Positions 13,401 to 38,472 of a stretch of 42,396 bases of DNA are shown here, piece by piece. The notes below the pieces were generated by a model. The model had not been told where the DNA came from. It ran no database searches and saw nothing but the letters and a program-made list of their open reading frames with translations. Location: the NCBI GenBank assembly GCA_012295275.1, contig CM022675.1, positions 3,769,246-3,811,641 of the forward strand. The letters run 5' to 3'. The position numbers were made by a program, and so were the translations under genes. How positions within the stretch are numbered: position 1 is the stretch's first letter; every line of letters starts with the position of its first letter. The DNA is from Chrysomallon squamiferum. Its lineage: Eukaryota; Mollusca; Gastropoda; Neomphalida; Peltospiridae.

Positions 13401-16017
13401 TACATACAAAGTACATGCACTGTGTTTTATTTATTATTATTAATTTTGTTCATCCTGAATGATGTTAACACAGACCTGTACTGAAACAGATTTGACAGAA
13501 AATCTTTATATCACTGACAGGAAGAACAAATTTAATTATTTCTTCATTTTATATACACTTAAAATCGGTGTTTTACATATTTATCCAGTCATTCTTTGCC
13601 AGTAATAAAGATACAACAAAATTAAATTATCTTAACAATGAATTTATGGGTGTGATCAATTAATTTTGTAAAGCAAAAAAAAAAAGAAATGTAGCATGTA
13701 ATCAATTAACAGATAATAAAAATAAATCTGTTACTAATACGGTCAGCTGAAAATGATAAATTTTGTATTTGTAGGCATGTTTCTGCATGGATGTACAAAC
13801 AAGCTGAAATATAAATGCATAACACAATTACACATTACATGTTAATGATTGTAATTTCTGTTTATTTATTGTGGTGTTATGGTTGTTACTATTTACTTTA
13901 ATTATTATTATTTATAAATACATTTAAAGTAAATATTGATTTATTTATATATTGTTATTATTATTAATATTATTGTTATTATTATTATTGCTACTATTAT
14001 TAACAAATATATTTAAGCTAAATATTTGATTTGGTTAAAAAAACATTGCTGAATGGACAGTGAGAATGTGTTGAAAGATGTAATGAAATGTGTGTTGAAC
14101 ACAGTGTAAGTAAATATTTACATTGGTCCACCTGAATCATGTCAACACACACCTGTGAAGTTGACAGAAAATATTTACATCACTCACAGAAAAAACACAT
14201 TTCAATTTTATGGAAATGAAATATAATAATATAAAACAATAAAATAAAAAGTATGTAAATAAATAAATAACTAAATAAAAAAAATAACAAACTAAATGGA
14301 AGGCAAAAAAATAAATAACAAACTAAAGAAGAAAAAAAGTATAAAATAACAAGTAAGCCATGGATAGGCAAAAAAAATTAAAAATCTACATAAACACTGT
14401 TTTTTTGTGCTTTTATTAATAATAATAATAATAACAACAACAATGTGTGAAATAATCGGCATACTGCTATAAACATAAAAAAAAACTTATTTTGAAAACT
14501 GGATGTCTAACATTTGTACTGATGACATCATAATTCATCACCAATTCATGACACATCTGACCTCTCATGGATTTATGTGAACATTAAGGTGAAATAGAAA
14601 TTTGTGCTTTGTTTCTGGTGCTGGAGTTTCAAAAATACACTTCAATTCCATCTTCAGCTTTCACTACATTTTTAAACATACATTTTTCTTCATACATTTT
14701 TAAACATAGTTATGACAGAATGGTTGAAAATGATGATGATATTAGCATTGCTAGTACAAATTATGAAACCACCTTTATTTTCAAGTCTAATTATGACTAC
14801 AGATATTTTCTTGATTTTGATTTGTTAAGCTTGACCATTACCCCATTCCAGTAAATGCTCCATTTTGCTTAATTTAATTTGTTGTGTGTGATTTTGATAG
14901 ATAAGAGGTACATGTGTAATTAGACATCAATTTTCTTCTGTTAAATCTTTAAACTAAATTGTTGATGAGATATTTAAAAAGTTAGTTACTGTTAATGTCT
15001 GTCTAGAATTGATTAAATCTTTAAACTAAAACTGTAACTTTAAACTAAACAGAAAAAGCAAGATAAATACTGTAACTCTAGAATACAGGTTGTTTTATTT
15101 TGATAATTATCACAGTAATATTTATACTGATTTATGTGAACATTAAAGTGAAATATCAGTTTGTGCTTTGTTTTTGGAACTGGAGTTTTAAAATATACTT
15201 CAGTTCCATTTTCAGTTTTCACAAAATCACATATCATGGCAGCCATTTAAAACAAAAATGTATTATATGACAGTACACACACATGCACACACACACACAC
15301 ACACATGCACACACACACACACACATGCACACACACACAACACACACACACACACACTCTGGTGCAGTTTGTCAGGTGTTATTTTTTTTAGTAAACTGGT
15401 TACTCTTTGACATTCATTGCTTTTACTGGGGACAAGTGACAGTTACAGTTTTAACTTTATCTGAAGATACATTTAAGCTTCATTATAGTTTATTATTTTC
15501 TGCAACTATTATTAAATCCTACATTTTTTAAATATTTTTTTTATATACTCTTTTAATTTAAAAAAAATATATAATAGAAAAAAATTAAATGTTCATTGAA
15601 AGTTTTTTTTTTTTTTTTTTAAATATTTGTTTATTTACATAGTTTATTTACTTGTTTATTTATTGGTTTCTGTTTATTTATGTTGTTAGTTAAATTAGTC
15701 ACTTACTATATTCATTTATTTGTTTTTTGTTTTGTTTTTAGGTGAGTTTGTTGCTCAGTTCAAATTCACTGTGATTCTTATGCCAAACGGTCCACTGAAA
15801 ATCACTGGTCTGCCATTCGAGTCCGATCTCTACGAGACAGAATATTCTATAGTAAATGAAGATATAAAGGTAAAGACTCTAGATTTAAATTCAGATCCAA
15901 AACAGTTTGTCCTGCTTTCAGAAACCTCAAAATCCAGAAAATAAGCAAATATTTAAACTAGCTTCTTTGGAATTAGACATGTTCTGTTCTGGCTTCTGTA
16001 ATGCCAGTTCAAATGAA

Positions 16018-16064
<47 letters not shown>

Positions 16065-16427
16065 ATTAGTTTTATTGATTATTTTAATATTTATTTATTT
16101 TTTAATGAAGTAATATTATTAGAGTATGTTTTTTTGGTTTTTTTTTAAAACTGTTGACTATAACTTTGAATCAAAAACAGACAATCCATAAATACTTATT
16201 AACTGTTAAAGTATTTTTTACTATAAAACAAAGGATTAAAAATAAACTGTTGGCTTTAACTTAAACTGAAAACAGTCAGTAAACAAATTTGATATTAAAT
16301 TAAAGAATTAATTTTGTTATTTCAGAATCTGCTCTCTCAGTCTGCTTCACGGAAGGCAGCGAAGAAAAAGAAGAAGAAAGTGGAAAAGCATATGGCAGAA
16401 ACAACCGATACTGTTCAAGCTGATTAA
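1070..16427 (+). CDS. PA2G4: Proliferation-associated protein 2G4 (EBP1), 13 coding exons
   Basis: Coding exons: 1070-1160, 2667-2795, 3669-3774, 4488-4557, 4899-4991, 5566-5629, 8827-8905, 9230-9308, 10004-10082, 10683-10734, 11350-11444, 15742-15869 and 16326-16427 (TAA at 16425). All introns are GT-AG and the phases add up to 388 codons; human PA2G4 has 394. Diagnostic stretches are [12 protein letters not shown] (exon 1), [16 protein letters not shown] (exon 3), [20 protein letters not shown] (exon 7), [15 protein letters not shown] (exon 8), MPFTLR (exon 10), and [20 protein letters not shown] (exon 11). The family is a catalytically inactive methionine-aminopeptidase (M24, pita-bread) fold that binds ribosomes, pre-rRNP and RNA in nucleolus and cytoplasm. 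The C-terminus keeps the IKNLL motif (LKALL in human) and the lysine-rich RNA-binding tract. The start codon was chosen by alignment to the conserved N-terminus. The introns host the snoRNA units listed separately. Confidence 0.96.
2032..2175 (+). ncRNA. Box H/ACA snoRNA copy 1 (PA2G4 intron 1)
   Basis: Member of the six-copy family described in detail at 5241-5383. ACA is at 2170-2172. The 3' hairpin and both guide strands are unchanged. The right arm of the 5' lower stem differs (AGTTGG in place of AAGTGG), so that stem is weaker and this copy may be less fit. Conservation with copy 4 runs past the unit into the upstream flank (shared GTTAAGCAGAT), which indicates DNA-level duplication inside the gene rather than retroposition. 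Confidence 0.7.
4048..4183 (+). ncRNA. Box H/ACA snoRNA copy 2 (PA2G4 intron 3)
   Basis: Same family as 5241-5383, with ACA at 4178-4180. In the 5' upper stem CACGTCA is replaced by CACATCA, which turns a G-U wobble into an A-U pair with TGATGTG, so the stem is preserved. The downstream flank (CATTCAAA) resembles copy 5, so copies 2 and 5 form a subfamily distinct from copies 1, 3, 4 and 6. The antisense open frame across this unit is incidental. Confidence 0.75.
5241..5383 (+). ncRNA. Box H/ACA snoRNA copy 3 (PA2G4 intron 5), reference copy
   Basis: Two-hairpin fold. In the 5' hairpin the lower stem CCACT (5252-5256) pairs with AGTGG (5301-5305), and the upper stem CACGTCA (5266-5272) pairs with TGATGTG (5286-5292). 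Exactly 14 nt follow before the H box AGATAA (5307-5312). In the 3' hairpin the lower stem GTGAA (5320-5324) pairs with TTCAC (5372-5376), and the upper stem CTGATGT (5337-5343) pairs with ACTTCAG (5351-5357) around one U-U mismatch. The ACA box is at 5378-5380, followed by 3 nt. The pocket strands TCGTCTTCG (5325-5333) and CCTCT (5364-5368, 14 nt from ACA) can pair with 18S rRNA as AGAGG-UU-CGAAGACGA, placing the first U in the pseudouridylation site. The unit is in the sense direction of its host intron, as for intron-processed H/ACA RNAs. The fold is read from sequence; the target is inferred from remembered 18S sequence. Confidence 0.8.
5899..6042 (+). ncRNA. Box H/ACA snoRNA copy 4 (PA2G4 intron 6, first)
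   Basis: Same family as 5241-5383, with all stems and both guide strands kept and ACA at 6037-6039. The hinge reads AAAATAAA and can still supply an ANANNA box. Its downstream flank (ACATTTATTATTTTAAAAT) is shared with copies 1, 3 and 6. A second family member (copy 5) occupies the same 3.2-kb intron. Confidence 0.75.
6500..7720. repeat. Degenerate tandem array in PA2G4 intron 6
   Basis: Two diverged phrases alternate. One is like AAACAATATCTGT (near 7068, 7277 and 7418, with looser forms at 6763 and 6811). The other is like CCATATTGCAGAATATATAC (near 6948, 7140, 7492 and 7650). Spacing is irregular, roughly 100-200 bp. It begins just after a (TA)n tract at 6473-6500. No coding sense is visible. 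Confidence 0.6.
7745..7874 (+). ncRNA. Possible unrelated H/ACA-like RNA in PA2G4 intron 6
   Basis: In the 3' hairpin, CAcCAGTG (to 7823) pairs with CACTGTG (7860-7866), and the upper stem CAGGT (7833-7837) pairs with ACCTG (7848-7852). There are 16 nt from there to ACA (7869-7871), a canonical spacing. An ATAGAA hinge lies at 7798-7803. The 5' hairpin is weaker: TGTT/AACA outside and TGTG/CACA inside. It is single copy, so covariation cannot be seen. Treat as a candidate only. Confidence 0.28.
8465..8607 (+). ncRNA. Box H/ACA snoRNA copy 5 (PA2G4 intron 6, second)
   Basis: Same family as 5241-5383, with ACA at 8602-8604. The upper stem partner is TGGTGTG instead of TGATGTG, which swaps U-A for U-G and keeps pairing. 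The lower stem partner is AGGTGG. Guide strands are unchanged. It shares its downstream flank type with copy 2. Confidence 0.75.
9442..9500. repeat. (CA)n microsatellite, PA2G4 intron 8
   Basis: Interrupted AC dinucleotide repeat. Similar CA tracts are at 3362-3435 (intron 2), 13337-13368 and 15272-15358 (intron 11). A (TTTA)n tract is at 10443-10477 and (ATT)n tracts are at 11578-11608 and 16019-16063. They produce spurious low-complexity frames and show no sign of function. Confidence 0.9.
10769..10911 (+). ncRNA. Box H/ACA snoRNA copy 6 (PA2G4 intron 10)
   Basis: Same family as 5241-5383, with ACA at 10906-10908. One change in the 5' upper stem (CACTTCA against TGATGTG) leaves a U-U mismatch; the other stems, hinge and guides are intact. 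It begins 34 nt inside a 615-bp intron, close to the 5' splice site. Confidence 0.75.
12096..12160 (+). ncRNA. SNORD25: Box C/D snoRNA, SNORD25/U25-like, copy A (PA2G4 intron 11)
   Basis: The terminal stem CCTG (12096-12099) pairs with CAGG (12157-12160). The C box is ATGATGT (12101-12107), D' is CTGA (12123-12126) and D is CTGA (12153-12156); total 65 nt. Upstream of D' the guide CACAGACCTGTA gives 11 contiguous pairs with 18S rRNA ACAGGUCUGUG. The fifth position from D' faces the first G of the GG, the residue methylated under SNORD25 guidance in human 18S (G1490). Human U25 carries the same CACAGACCTGTACTGA core. The D-side guide differs among copies and is probably unused. The unit is in the host sense direction. 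Confidence 0.75.
13113..13179 (+). ncRNA. SNORD25: Box C/D snoRNA, SNORD25/U25-like, copy B (PA2G4 intron 11)
   Basis: Terminal stem TCTG with CAGG (one U-G pair), C box ATGATGT (13118-13124), D' CTGA (13140-13143), and D CTGA (13172-13175). The 18S guide CACAGACCTGTA is identical to copies A and C, while the D' to D interior has diverged freely. Conservation of just the boxes, guide and terminal stem is what selection on a guide RNA would leave. Confidence 0.72.
13454..13521 (+). ncRNA. SNORD25: Box C/D snoRNA, SNORD25/U25-like, copy C (PA2G4 intron 11)
   Basis: Terminal stem CCTG (13454-13457) with CAGG (13518-13521), C box ATGATGT (13459-13465), D' CTGA (13481-13484), and D CTGA (13514-13517). 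A degenerate C' may be TTTGACAGA (13491-13499). The 18S guide is intact. This is the most regular of the four copies. Confidence 0.75.
14131..14190 (+). pseudogene. Decayed SNORD25-like copy D (PA2G4 intron 11)
   Basis: Aligns with copies A-C (CCTGAAT start, AACACACACCTGT core, TTGACAGAAAAT interior) but the C box reads ATCATGT, D' is lost (GTGAAG) and the D box reads CTCA. The loss of every box with the overall outline retained points to a dead copy. Confidence 0.6.
14532..14671 (+). ncRNA. Diverged H/ACA paralogue (PA2G4 intron 11, first)
   Basis: Same outline as the six-copy family but strongly diverged. The lower stem CCACT/AGTGG is replaced on both sides by TCACC/GGTGA. The upper stem keeps CACAT/ATGTG. 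After the upper stem come 14 nt and then the hinge ATAGAA. ACA is at 14666-14668, 3 nt before the end of similarity. The 3' pocket strands differ from the main family, so any target differs. Paired compensatory change in the lower stem is the main support for an RNA. Confidence 0.6.
15106..15226 (+). ncRNA. Diverged H/ACA paralogue (PA2G4 intron 11, second, possibly degenerate)
   Basis: Related to 14532-14671. The 3' upper stem is very strong: GGAACTG pairs with CAGTTCC, continued by AGT/ACT. The 5' hairpin has lost its upper stem, and the terminal triplet CACAAA could be drawn into the lower stem with TTTGTG. It may be a pseudogene copy. Confidence 0.4.
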
Positions 16428-17148
16428 ACAGTGAACTTTGACCTCACTGTCAGATTCATTCAGCTTGTTGTCATGGGAACACAACCATTGGTTTGTTAGT
16501 AGCTGGACTGTTTGTAGTAGAAGTTAAATAAATCAAAGATCCTGTCCAAATTAGTTTGAGTTGTTTGTGTTGTGTGTTTGCATTTATTTTTGGTTGTCAG
16601 ATCATTTTTAATGATAAATTTGATGAAAAATGGTATCTTTTTTGAAAAGCATTACATACATGTTAGTGTTTATTTCTCTAGATAAAAACCTTTTTCTTTT
16701 TTAATTAAAAGAAGAAGAAAGTTACATGATTCTTAAATTTTATTGTTTTCATACAATTTAAATAATAATAATATATAAAGAAAAAATAAAATCAAAAATG
16801 AAAATAATTTGTGAAGGTTACAGTTCAATATATATATATATATATATATTAACAAAACAATACGGACAGGGAAAGTAGTTAAAGTATGATTTCATTATAA
16901 ATTATATGAGACACTTCAACAAATTCTTAACATACCAAATGATATTATTTTCTGAGAATAAACAATGGAATAAACAATGCAGAATGGATATATATTTACC
17001 AACGATTATATTTGAAATAAGCTGCATCAAATATTTTAATGATTTGTTTTGTTATTTGATGTGGAATTAGTAGAGTCAAGAGAAATTATCAATATCATTT
17101 ATAAATTTACTGCTATTTCAAAGAACGTAGGAAAACATTTTGTAAATA
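16428..17148. other. Convergent 3' ends of PA2G4 and lectin gene A
   Basis: PA2G4 3' UTR from 16428. An AATAAA poly(A) signal at 16527-16532 is followed by a GT-rich tract (about 16555-16582), so PA2G4 probably ends near 16550. Gene A reads in from the right and stops at 17149; a TTTATT on this strand (AATAAA on its own strand) near 16739 is a candidate end for it. A (TA)n tract lies at 16830-16850. No other gene seen. Confidence 0.65.
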
Positions 17149-25496
<8,348 letters not shown>

Positions 25497-25853
25497 GGCG
25501 GATTATACACTGAACATCTGACTTGGACCAGGAAGAAGATAACAGAGTAAAAGATAATTGCTAAGGGATATCAGATTTTACCTTCCCTTGTTTACTTAGT
25601 TACAGAACAGTGTAGTGTATATGTGTGATAAAAATAAAACTTGTTTTAGATAAACTTGCGCAGGACAAAGCCTTCGACAAAATAGAGTACAAGACCGAAT
25701 AGAAAACTGAATAAAATATAGTATGTGCGTATGTTCGTGCGTGCGTGTGTGTGTGCCTGAGAGAGAGAGAGAGATATAAAAACAGAGAGAGAGACAGAGA
25801 GATTAAAAACAGAGAGAAACAGACAGAAAGAAAATGAACAAACACATTTCCCG

Positions 25854-25943
<90 letters not shown>

Positions 25944-26125
25944 AAAAGGTATCTATTATTTGAAAGATATTACTTTTATGACAGTTTCTCTAGATACAAG
26001 CTTTTGTCTTTTCTTTATTAATTAAAAATACGAAAAAAAAAAACCCCAAGAAAAGGAAAACGTTTTATTATCCTAAATGTTATGGTTTTCACACAATTTA
26101 ATATAATTTCTCAGTAGCATCTATA

Positions 26126-26157
<32 letters not shown>

Positions 26158-26562
26158 ATAATAATAATAATAATAATAGTAATACAAATAATAATAGTTT
26201 ATAAAAATCAAATGTTTGAAGATCTGGTTCATTATATAATTGAACAAAGCATAATATTAAGTTAAATAGTTAATATATAATTTTAGTATCAAAATAAAAT
26301 GTTCAGAAGTCAAATATTTTTTAATCAACACGTCAAATGATATTATTTTCTGAGGAAAAACAATGGAAATAATTTCATGCAAAAGAAAGGCATAGATAGG
26401 ATACATTTACGAACTATTAAATTCAAAATAAGCTGCATCAAATAGTTTATTGATTTGTTTCGTTATTTGATGTGAAATTAGTAGCGATATGGTTGATATT
26501 TAACATACATTTACTGTTATTTCTAAGAATTATTATTATTATTATTATTATTATTATCATCA

Positions 26563-26612
<50 letters not shown>

Positions 26613-26626
26613 TTTTAATATAAATT
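25497..26626. other. Spacer between gene A start and gene B stop
   Basis: Holds the gene A 5' flank, with no convincing TATA or other core motif. It also has the right inverted-repeat arm (25828-25940), short ACT and AAT arrays (26128-26180), and an ATT array (26527-26612) just beyond the gene B stop codon. No gene seen. Confidence 0.6.
25828..25940. repeat. (CT)n array plus unique arm of an inverted repeat (right)
   Basis: AAGAAAATGAACAAACACAT followed by TTCCCGTAC (25828-25856) and then CT units to 25940. It is the inverted partner of 23323-23449. Confidence 0.8.
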
Positions 26627-34025
<7,399 letters not shown>

Positions 34026-34696
34026 CTACGTATTATAAAATATACTGAGCAAAAACATCTAGAGGATCATAACGAGTGATCAGCTTTTAGGTATGGCCTA
34101 GTTCAATAAGTTAGCTTCAGAACTTAGTTAAACATTTAACATTTTAAGTTTTATTGGAGTAAATAGGGTCTTGTATGTTGTACAACGTAAACTCACAGAG
34201 ATTTTATAAAGTCCACACAGTCAGTTTATTTTATGTTCTGTAGATTGGTTTTTTATTTTTTATCATTATCATCATCATTTATAGTTATTGTCGTTGTTAT
34301 TTATTTATTTATTAAACATATTTAATTTTTATTTCTTATTAATAATATTCTCTAAATATGTATGCGACAAAAAAAAAAAAGAAAAAAATGAAGAAGAAAG
34401 TAAAATATATATATTTGTTATTATTAATTATTTTAATTTTATTTATTTTATTTTATTTTATTACTTTTTTTGGACTTTTTTTTCTAAATACAATTATATC
34501 ATTTAACGCCTCAAATCTTTTCACCCGTAACCGCTGACAAGTGAAAACAAAATGTGGAGAAATGACAAAAACGTGTGTAGCATAATAACACAAATTAAAT
34601 TTTATGTGTGCATTCAGGACTGAGAGTGTGAGTGAAGGTATGTGTATGATGTAATGGAGAAAGGTGACGACAGAGAAAAGACAGAGATAAAGTTAG

Positions 34697-34896
34697 NNNN
34701 NNNNNNNNNNNNNNNNNNNNNNNNNNNNNNNNNNNNNNNNNNNNNNNNNNNNNNNNNNNNNNNNNNNNNNNNNNNNNNNNNNNNNNNNNNNNNNNNNNNN
34801 NNNNNNNNNNNNNNNNNNNNNNNNNNNNNNNNNNNNNNNNNNNNNNNNNNNNNNNNNNNNNNNNNNNNNNNNNNNNNNNNNNNNNNNNNNNNNNNN
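34697..34896. other. Assembly gap (200 N)
   Basis: Exactly 200 N, a conventional placeholder, so the true size is unknown. Left of the gap the sequence still aligns with gene A intron 1; right of it no alignment is seen. The gene B signal-peptide exon and promoter may be in the missing sequence. Confidence 0.97.
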
Positions 34897-35004
34897 GATT
34901 TCAAATTTAAAATACACATTCATATTTTACCAGAAATAAAAAGTGACATTGTATATCCCCCCAAAAAACAGAAAAAGAAAAAGAAAACTAATACTGAACA
35001 AAAG

Positions 35005-35037
<33 letters not shown>

Positions 35038-35038
35038 T

Positions 35039-35108
<70 letters not shown>

Positions 35109-35989
35109 TGGAAACAATTTGCAACCTGAAAACAAAACCAAAACTAGATAAAATTATTTCAAGACATTTTCAAACTGTACTGGCATCATGCATAGTGGAT
35201 GGAGACACTTCATCATTTTTCACGTAAAGATACCTGAAACTCGTGAACTAAAAACAATTATATAAAGTATTTTGAAAAGATATAGGAAAACATGTTTATA
35301 AAACAGCTGCTAGTTTCCGCTTATTAAAATAATAATAATAAATATTTAATTAATCTAGTGACTGGAGAGGTCAAACTATGATCTGGAAACTACAGTTCTC
35401 TATATACCTGTGTGTAAGTACGTACAGGTATGTTTCTGTGTTCCTCTGTGTATGTGCATCTGCATATATGTGGGTATATCTGAACATGTGTATGCTAACA
35501 CATTTGTGTATGCTTAGCTACATTTACATGGAAGTGTTATTTATTTTCCCAGGAGGGGTGAAGGAAAAAGGAGGAATAACACAAGCAGCTTTGTCATTAT
35601 CAGCCATCAAACAATAAGAAATTAGCAGCATTCCCACAATTCATAGCTACTTCCGTACATTGCTGGTTACCTGCTGGTTGTGCTGGTGACGCTTCAGATA
35701 AACAGGATCTGTGACTTGCGTGTATTTGGCTTTGATCTGCATGAAGAATTCGCGCAAATGAACAACGATAGGTGTGGAACTGAGTCCGTATTGTGAAAAA
35801 AAAAATATTTTGATGATTTGAACTAAAATCCAAAATACATTTAGCGAGCACGTCGATATTGCCTAATTCTGTTTTGTAAATATCAAAGTAATTGTATTAA
35901 TAGTGGGGCCCAACCTTTGTTAATAATCAAATAAAAATCAATATTTACAAACGTCCACGGCACAATGGGAAGCTTGCATTCCACCCCAT

Positions 35990-36059
<70 letters not shown>

Positions 36060-37650
36060 GCTACTACTACTACTACTACTACTACTATTACTACTACTAT
36101 GATTATTGTAATTATTACTGATATCCACTTATAAGAATTAAGAAAATTCCTTACAATTTGAAATAGAGAAAATTTGCCCATATATTAATGTTAATAATAA
36201 TTATAAAAAGCAATTAACTGAAACTTCAGACTCTTTTTACTGAAAGACCCAATCTGTCAAGTCTCAGTTGCAATGCTGCCCAAATCGTGAGATATGGAGA
36301 ATAATTCTCACAAAAACAGTTAAAATAAAATTAATATATTACATTAAACTAAGTTTTTCACAGTTGTGTTTCTCTCGTTTAGAGAGCTCGCCACTCTCCA
36401 AGACTGGCTTCACTGACTGAAGGTTGTTAGTAGAGCTTGAAATGTTTGGACCTGAATTTATTTTCTGAAAACAACAACAACAATAACAACAAACAAACAA
36501 AGTTGTAGTCAAACTCGGTTCTAAAATGTGAAACATTCCCACCCCCGCACCAGTTTCGCTTACAACAACAGTTGAGAAACTGAAATCACGTAGATTTTTC
36601 CCCATTTTCTAGAATCAGAAATAAATAAATTTCTCAAAACCTTCACAGATTTTGTACTGAAGTCCTCCAACACACAGTCTGTGACTAACATGTTTTCTAG
36701 AAGTGCTGTGTTTAAATATCTTTGATGACGTCAACCAAGGTGGACGCACAGTCAGACATTGTACCCGTAACATGACGTCACAAGGTCGACCAGTTGGTCC
36801 TGTAGTTGTTTTCATCTTCAGTTCTAAAGTTGTTTTTTCTTTAAAAGAAGATAAATTACCCTTTACACTGACGCATTTTCGAAAGGCGTCTGATGCTCGA
36901 AAATAGTTAAGAGACTCAAAGGAAATTTTTAATCAAAGTTTTTCTACTACTTTTGTTTGACAAAACCGTTTATACTGGACAAAACGTTTTATACAAGACA
37001 AACAGATAAAGCTAAGACGTTTGATTTGTGTTTGGTTGAGCTTGTTTATATGAAGAAAACTCGTAGACAAAACCTCGAGAACGTAACAAGTAGTGTATGA
37101 ACGAAGTTAGTGATACACGTTCAGAGAAATATAACAAAATGACCGCTATCCTAGTGTACCTTCAACCGAGACTAAACCCGTTCATTTTCACACTACAAAG
37201 TAACATTCGTGCAACAAACACAAACATAAGACTTCAAATTTTCCATTTATCCATTTTTTTAAATTCAAATAGCACTTGAAACAGAAAATAAAACAATCGT
37301 TCGAAAGTGGATATATATTAATATACCGGATAATCCATTTGAATAGTAGCGAGGTTTTCTGTTTCAGAATAAAGTTAGATCAATAGCAATAACCTTAGTA
37401 TAAAACAAACTTCGAGTACTAAACAGAAAATGCAAAATGAATAAGAAAAAATATTAAAATAAGATATTAAAATATCGTTAGTTGATTATATCGATTCAGT
37501 ATATAATATAATATAAAGTAATGTAATACAAAAATATATGCTTTTCTCAAATATTTCACTATATATAGCTATGTAACCAAACACACAGGAACATTCACCT
37601 ACATACATTCACACATACATACATACATACATACATACACATACGTAAGT

Positions 37651-37683
<33 letters not shown>

Positions 37684-38343
37684 CCTACCTACATACATAC
37701 ATGCACACATATATAGACAGTCTTAAGGTATAATAATATTTATAATACGTTTGTGCATGAAGTAAAGTTTGTGATGGCTACATCTAGCGGAAAACTGTAA
37801 CATAAAACAATATCGAATTTCGGATAAAGTACCCTTAATCTGCTATAATAATAATAAAATAAAATAAAATAAGGAAAAACAAAGAAAGAAAAAGAAAAGA
37901 ATAATAATAATAAATAATAATAATAACAAAGAAGAAAGAAGAACGAAAGGAAAACGAAAAAAAGAAGAAAAAAGTTGATACGCGACACGGCTAGCGAGGA
38001 TTCCTTCAAGAGACAAAATTTTGCATCAGTGCAGATTAATACTTAAAATATTAGTGTAAGAACAGATTTCACATGTCACAGAAATAAGGTAAAAAGTCAA
38101 TCGCGTTGACGAAAAGTTCATTTAGATATTAGGATAAACTTAAATACAAAATACAAAGGTTAAAATAATAATACAAATAATGCAAACAATAAAATACGGT
38201 ATTAACCTATTAACATAGTGTTTACAACAACAACAACATCACAATAAATCAATCAGTAATAAAATCTCAAAACATAACATTAAATATTAAAAATAAAAAT
38301 GATATGAGGCACTGTTAATACATAAATAATAATAATAATAGTA

Positions 38344-38375
<32 letters not shown>

Positions 38376-38472
38376 TGGTATGAGACACTCTTAAGATGGA
38401 TTTAAAAAACACTTCATAGCAGACGACAAATTTTGTATCAAAATATCGATCGAGTTACTACTGACATTCTTT
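34897..38472. other. Gene-poor spacer between gene B and gene C
   Basis: Contains AAT (35007-35105), ACT (35991-36108) and ACAT/TA (37617-37683) arrays. A stretch at about 35640-35800 on the - strand has coding-like composition (IVVHLREFFMQIKAKYTQ) but no start, splice context or recognised family. A short - strand frame near 36342-36465 follows a possible acceptor (TTGTTTTCAG) and is equally unassigned. The spacer may include the promoter of gene B. Confidence 0.5.
36726..36780. promoter_or_regulatory. Pair of perfect CRE palindromes
   Basis: TGACGTCA occurs at 36726-36733 and again at 36773-36780, 47 bp apart, in otherwise gene-free sequence. The octamer is the consensus for CREB/ATF family bZIP factors. 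The nearest candidate target is gene B, whose 5' end should lie to the left on the - strand. Function is inferred from the motif only. Confidence 0.4.

Noticed and set aside
36342-36465. Short - strand frame after a plausible acceptor, considered as a terminal exon
   Set aside because: About 41 residues, no recognised family and no partner exon found.
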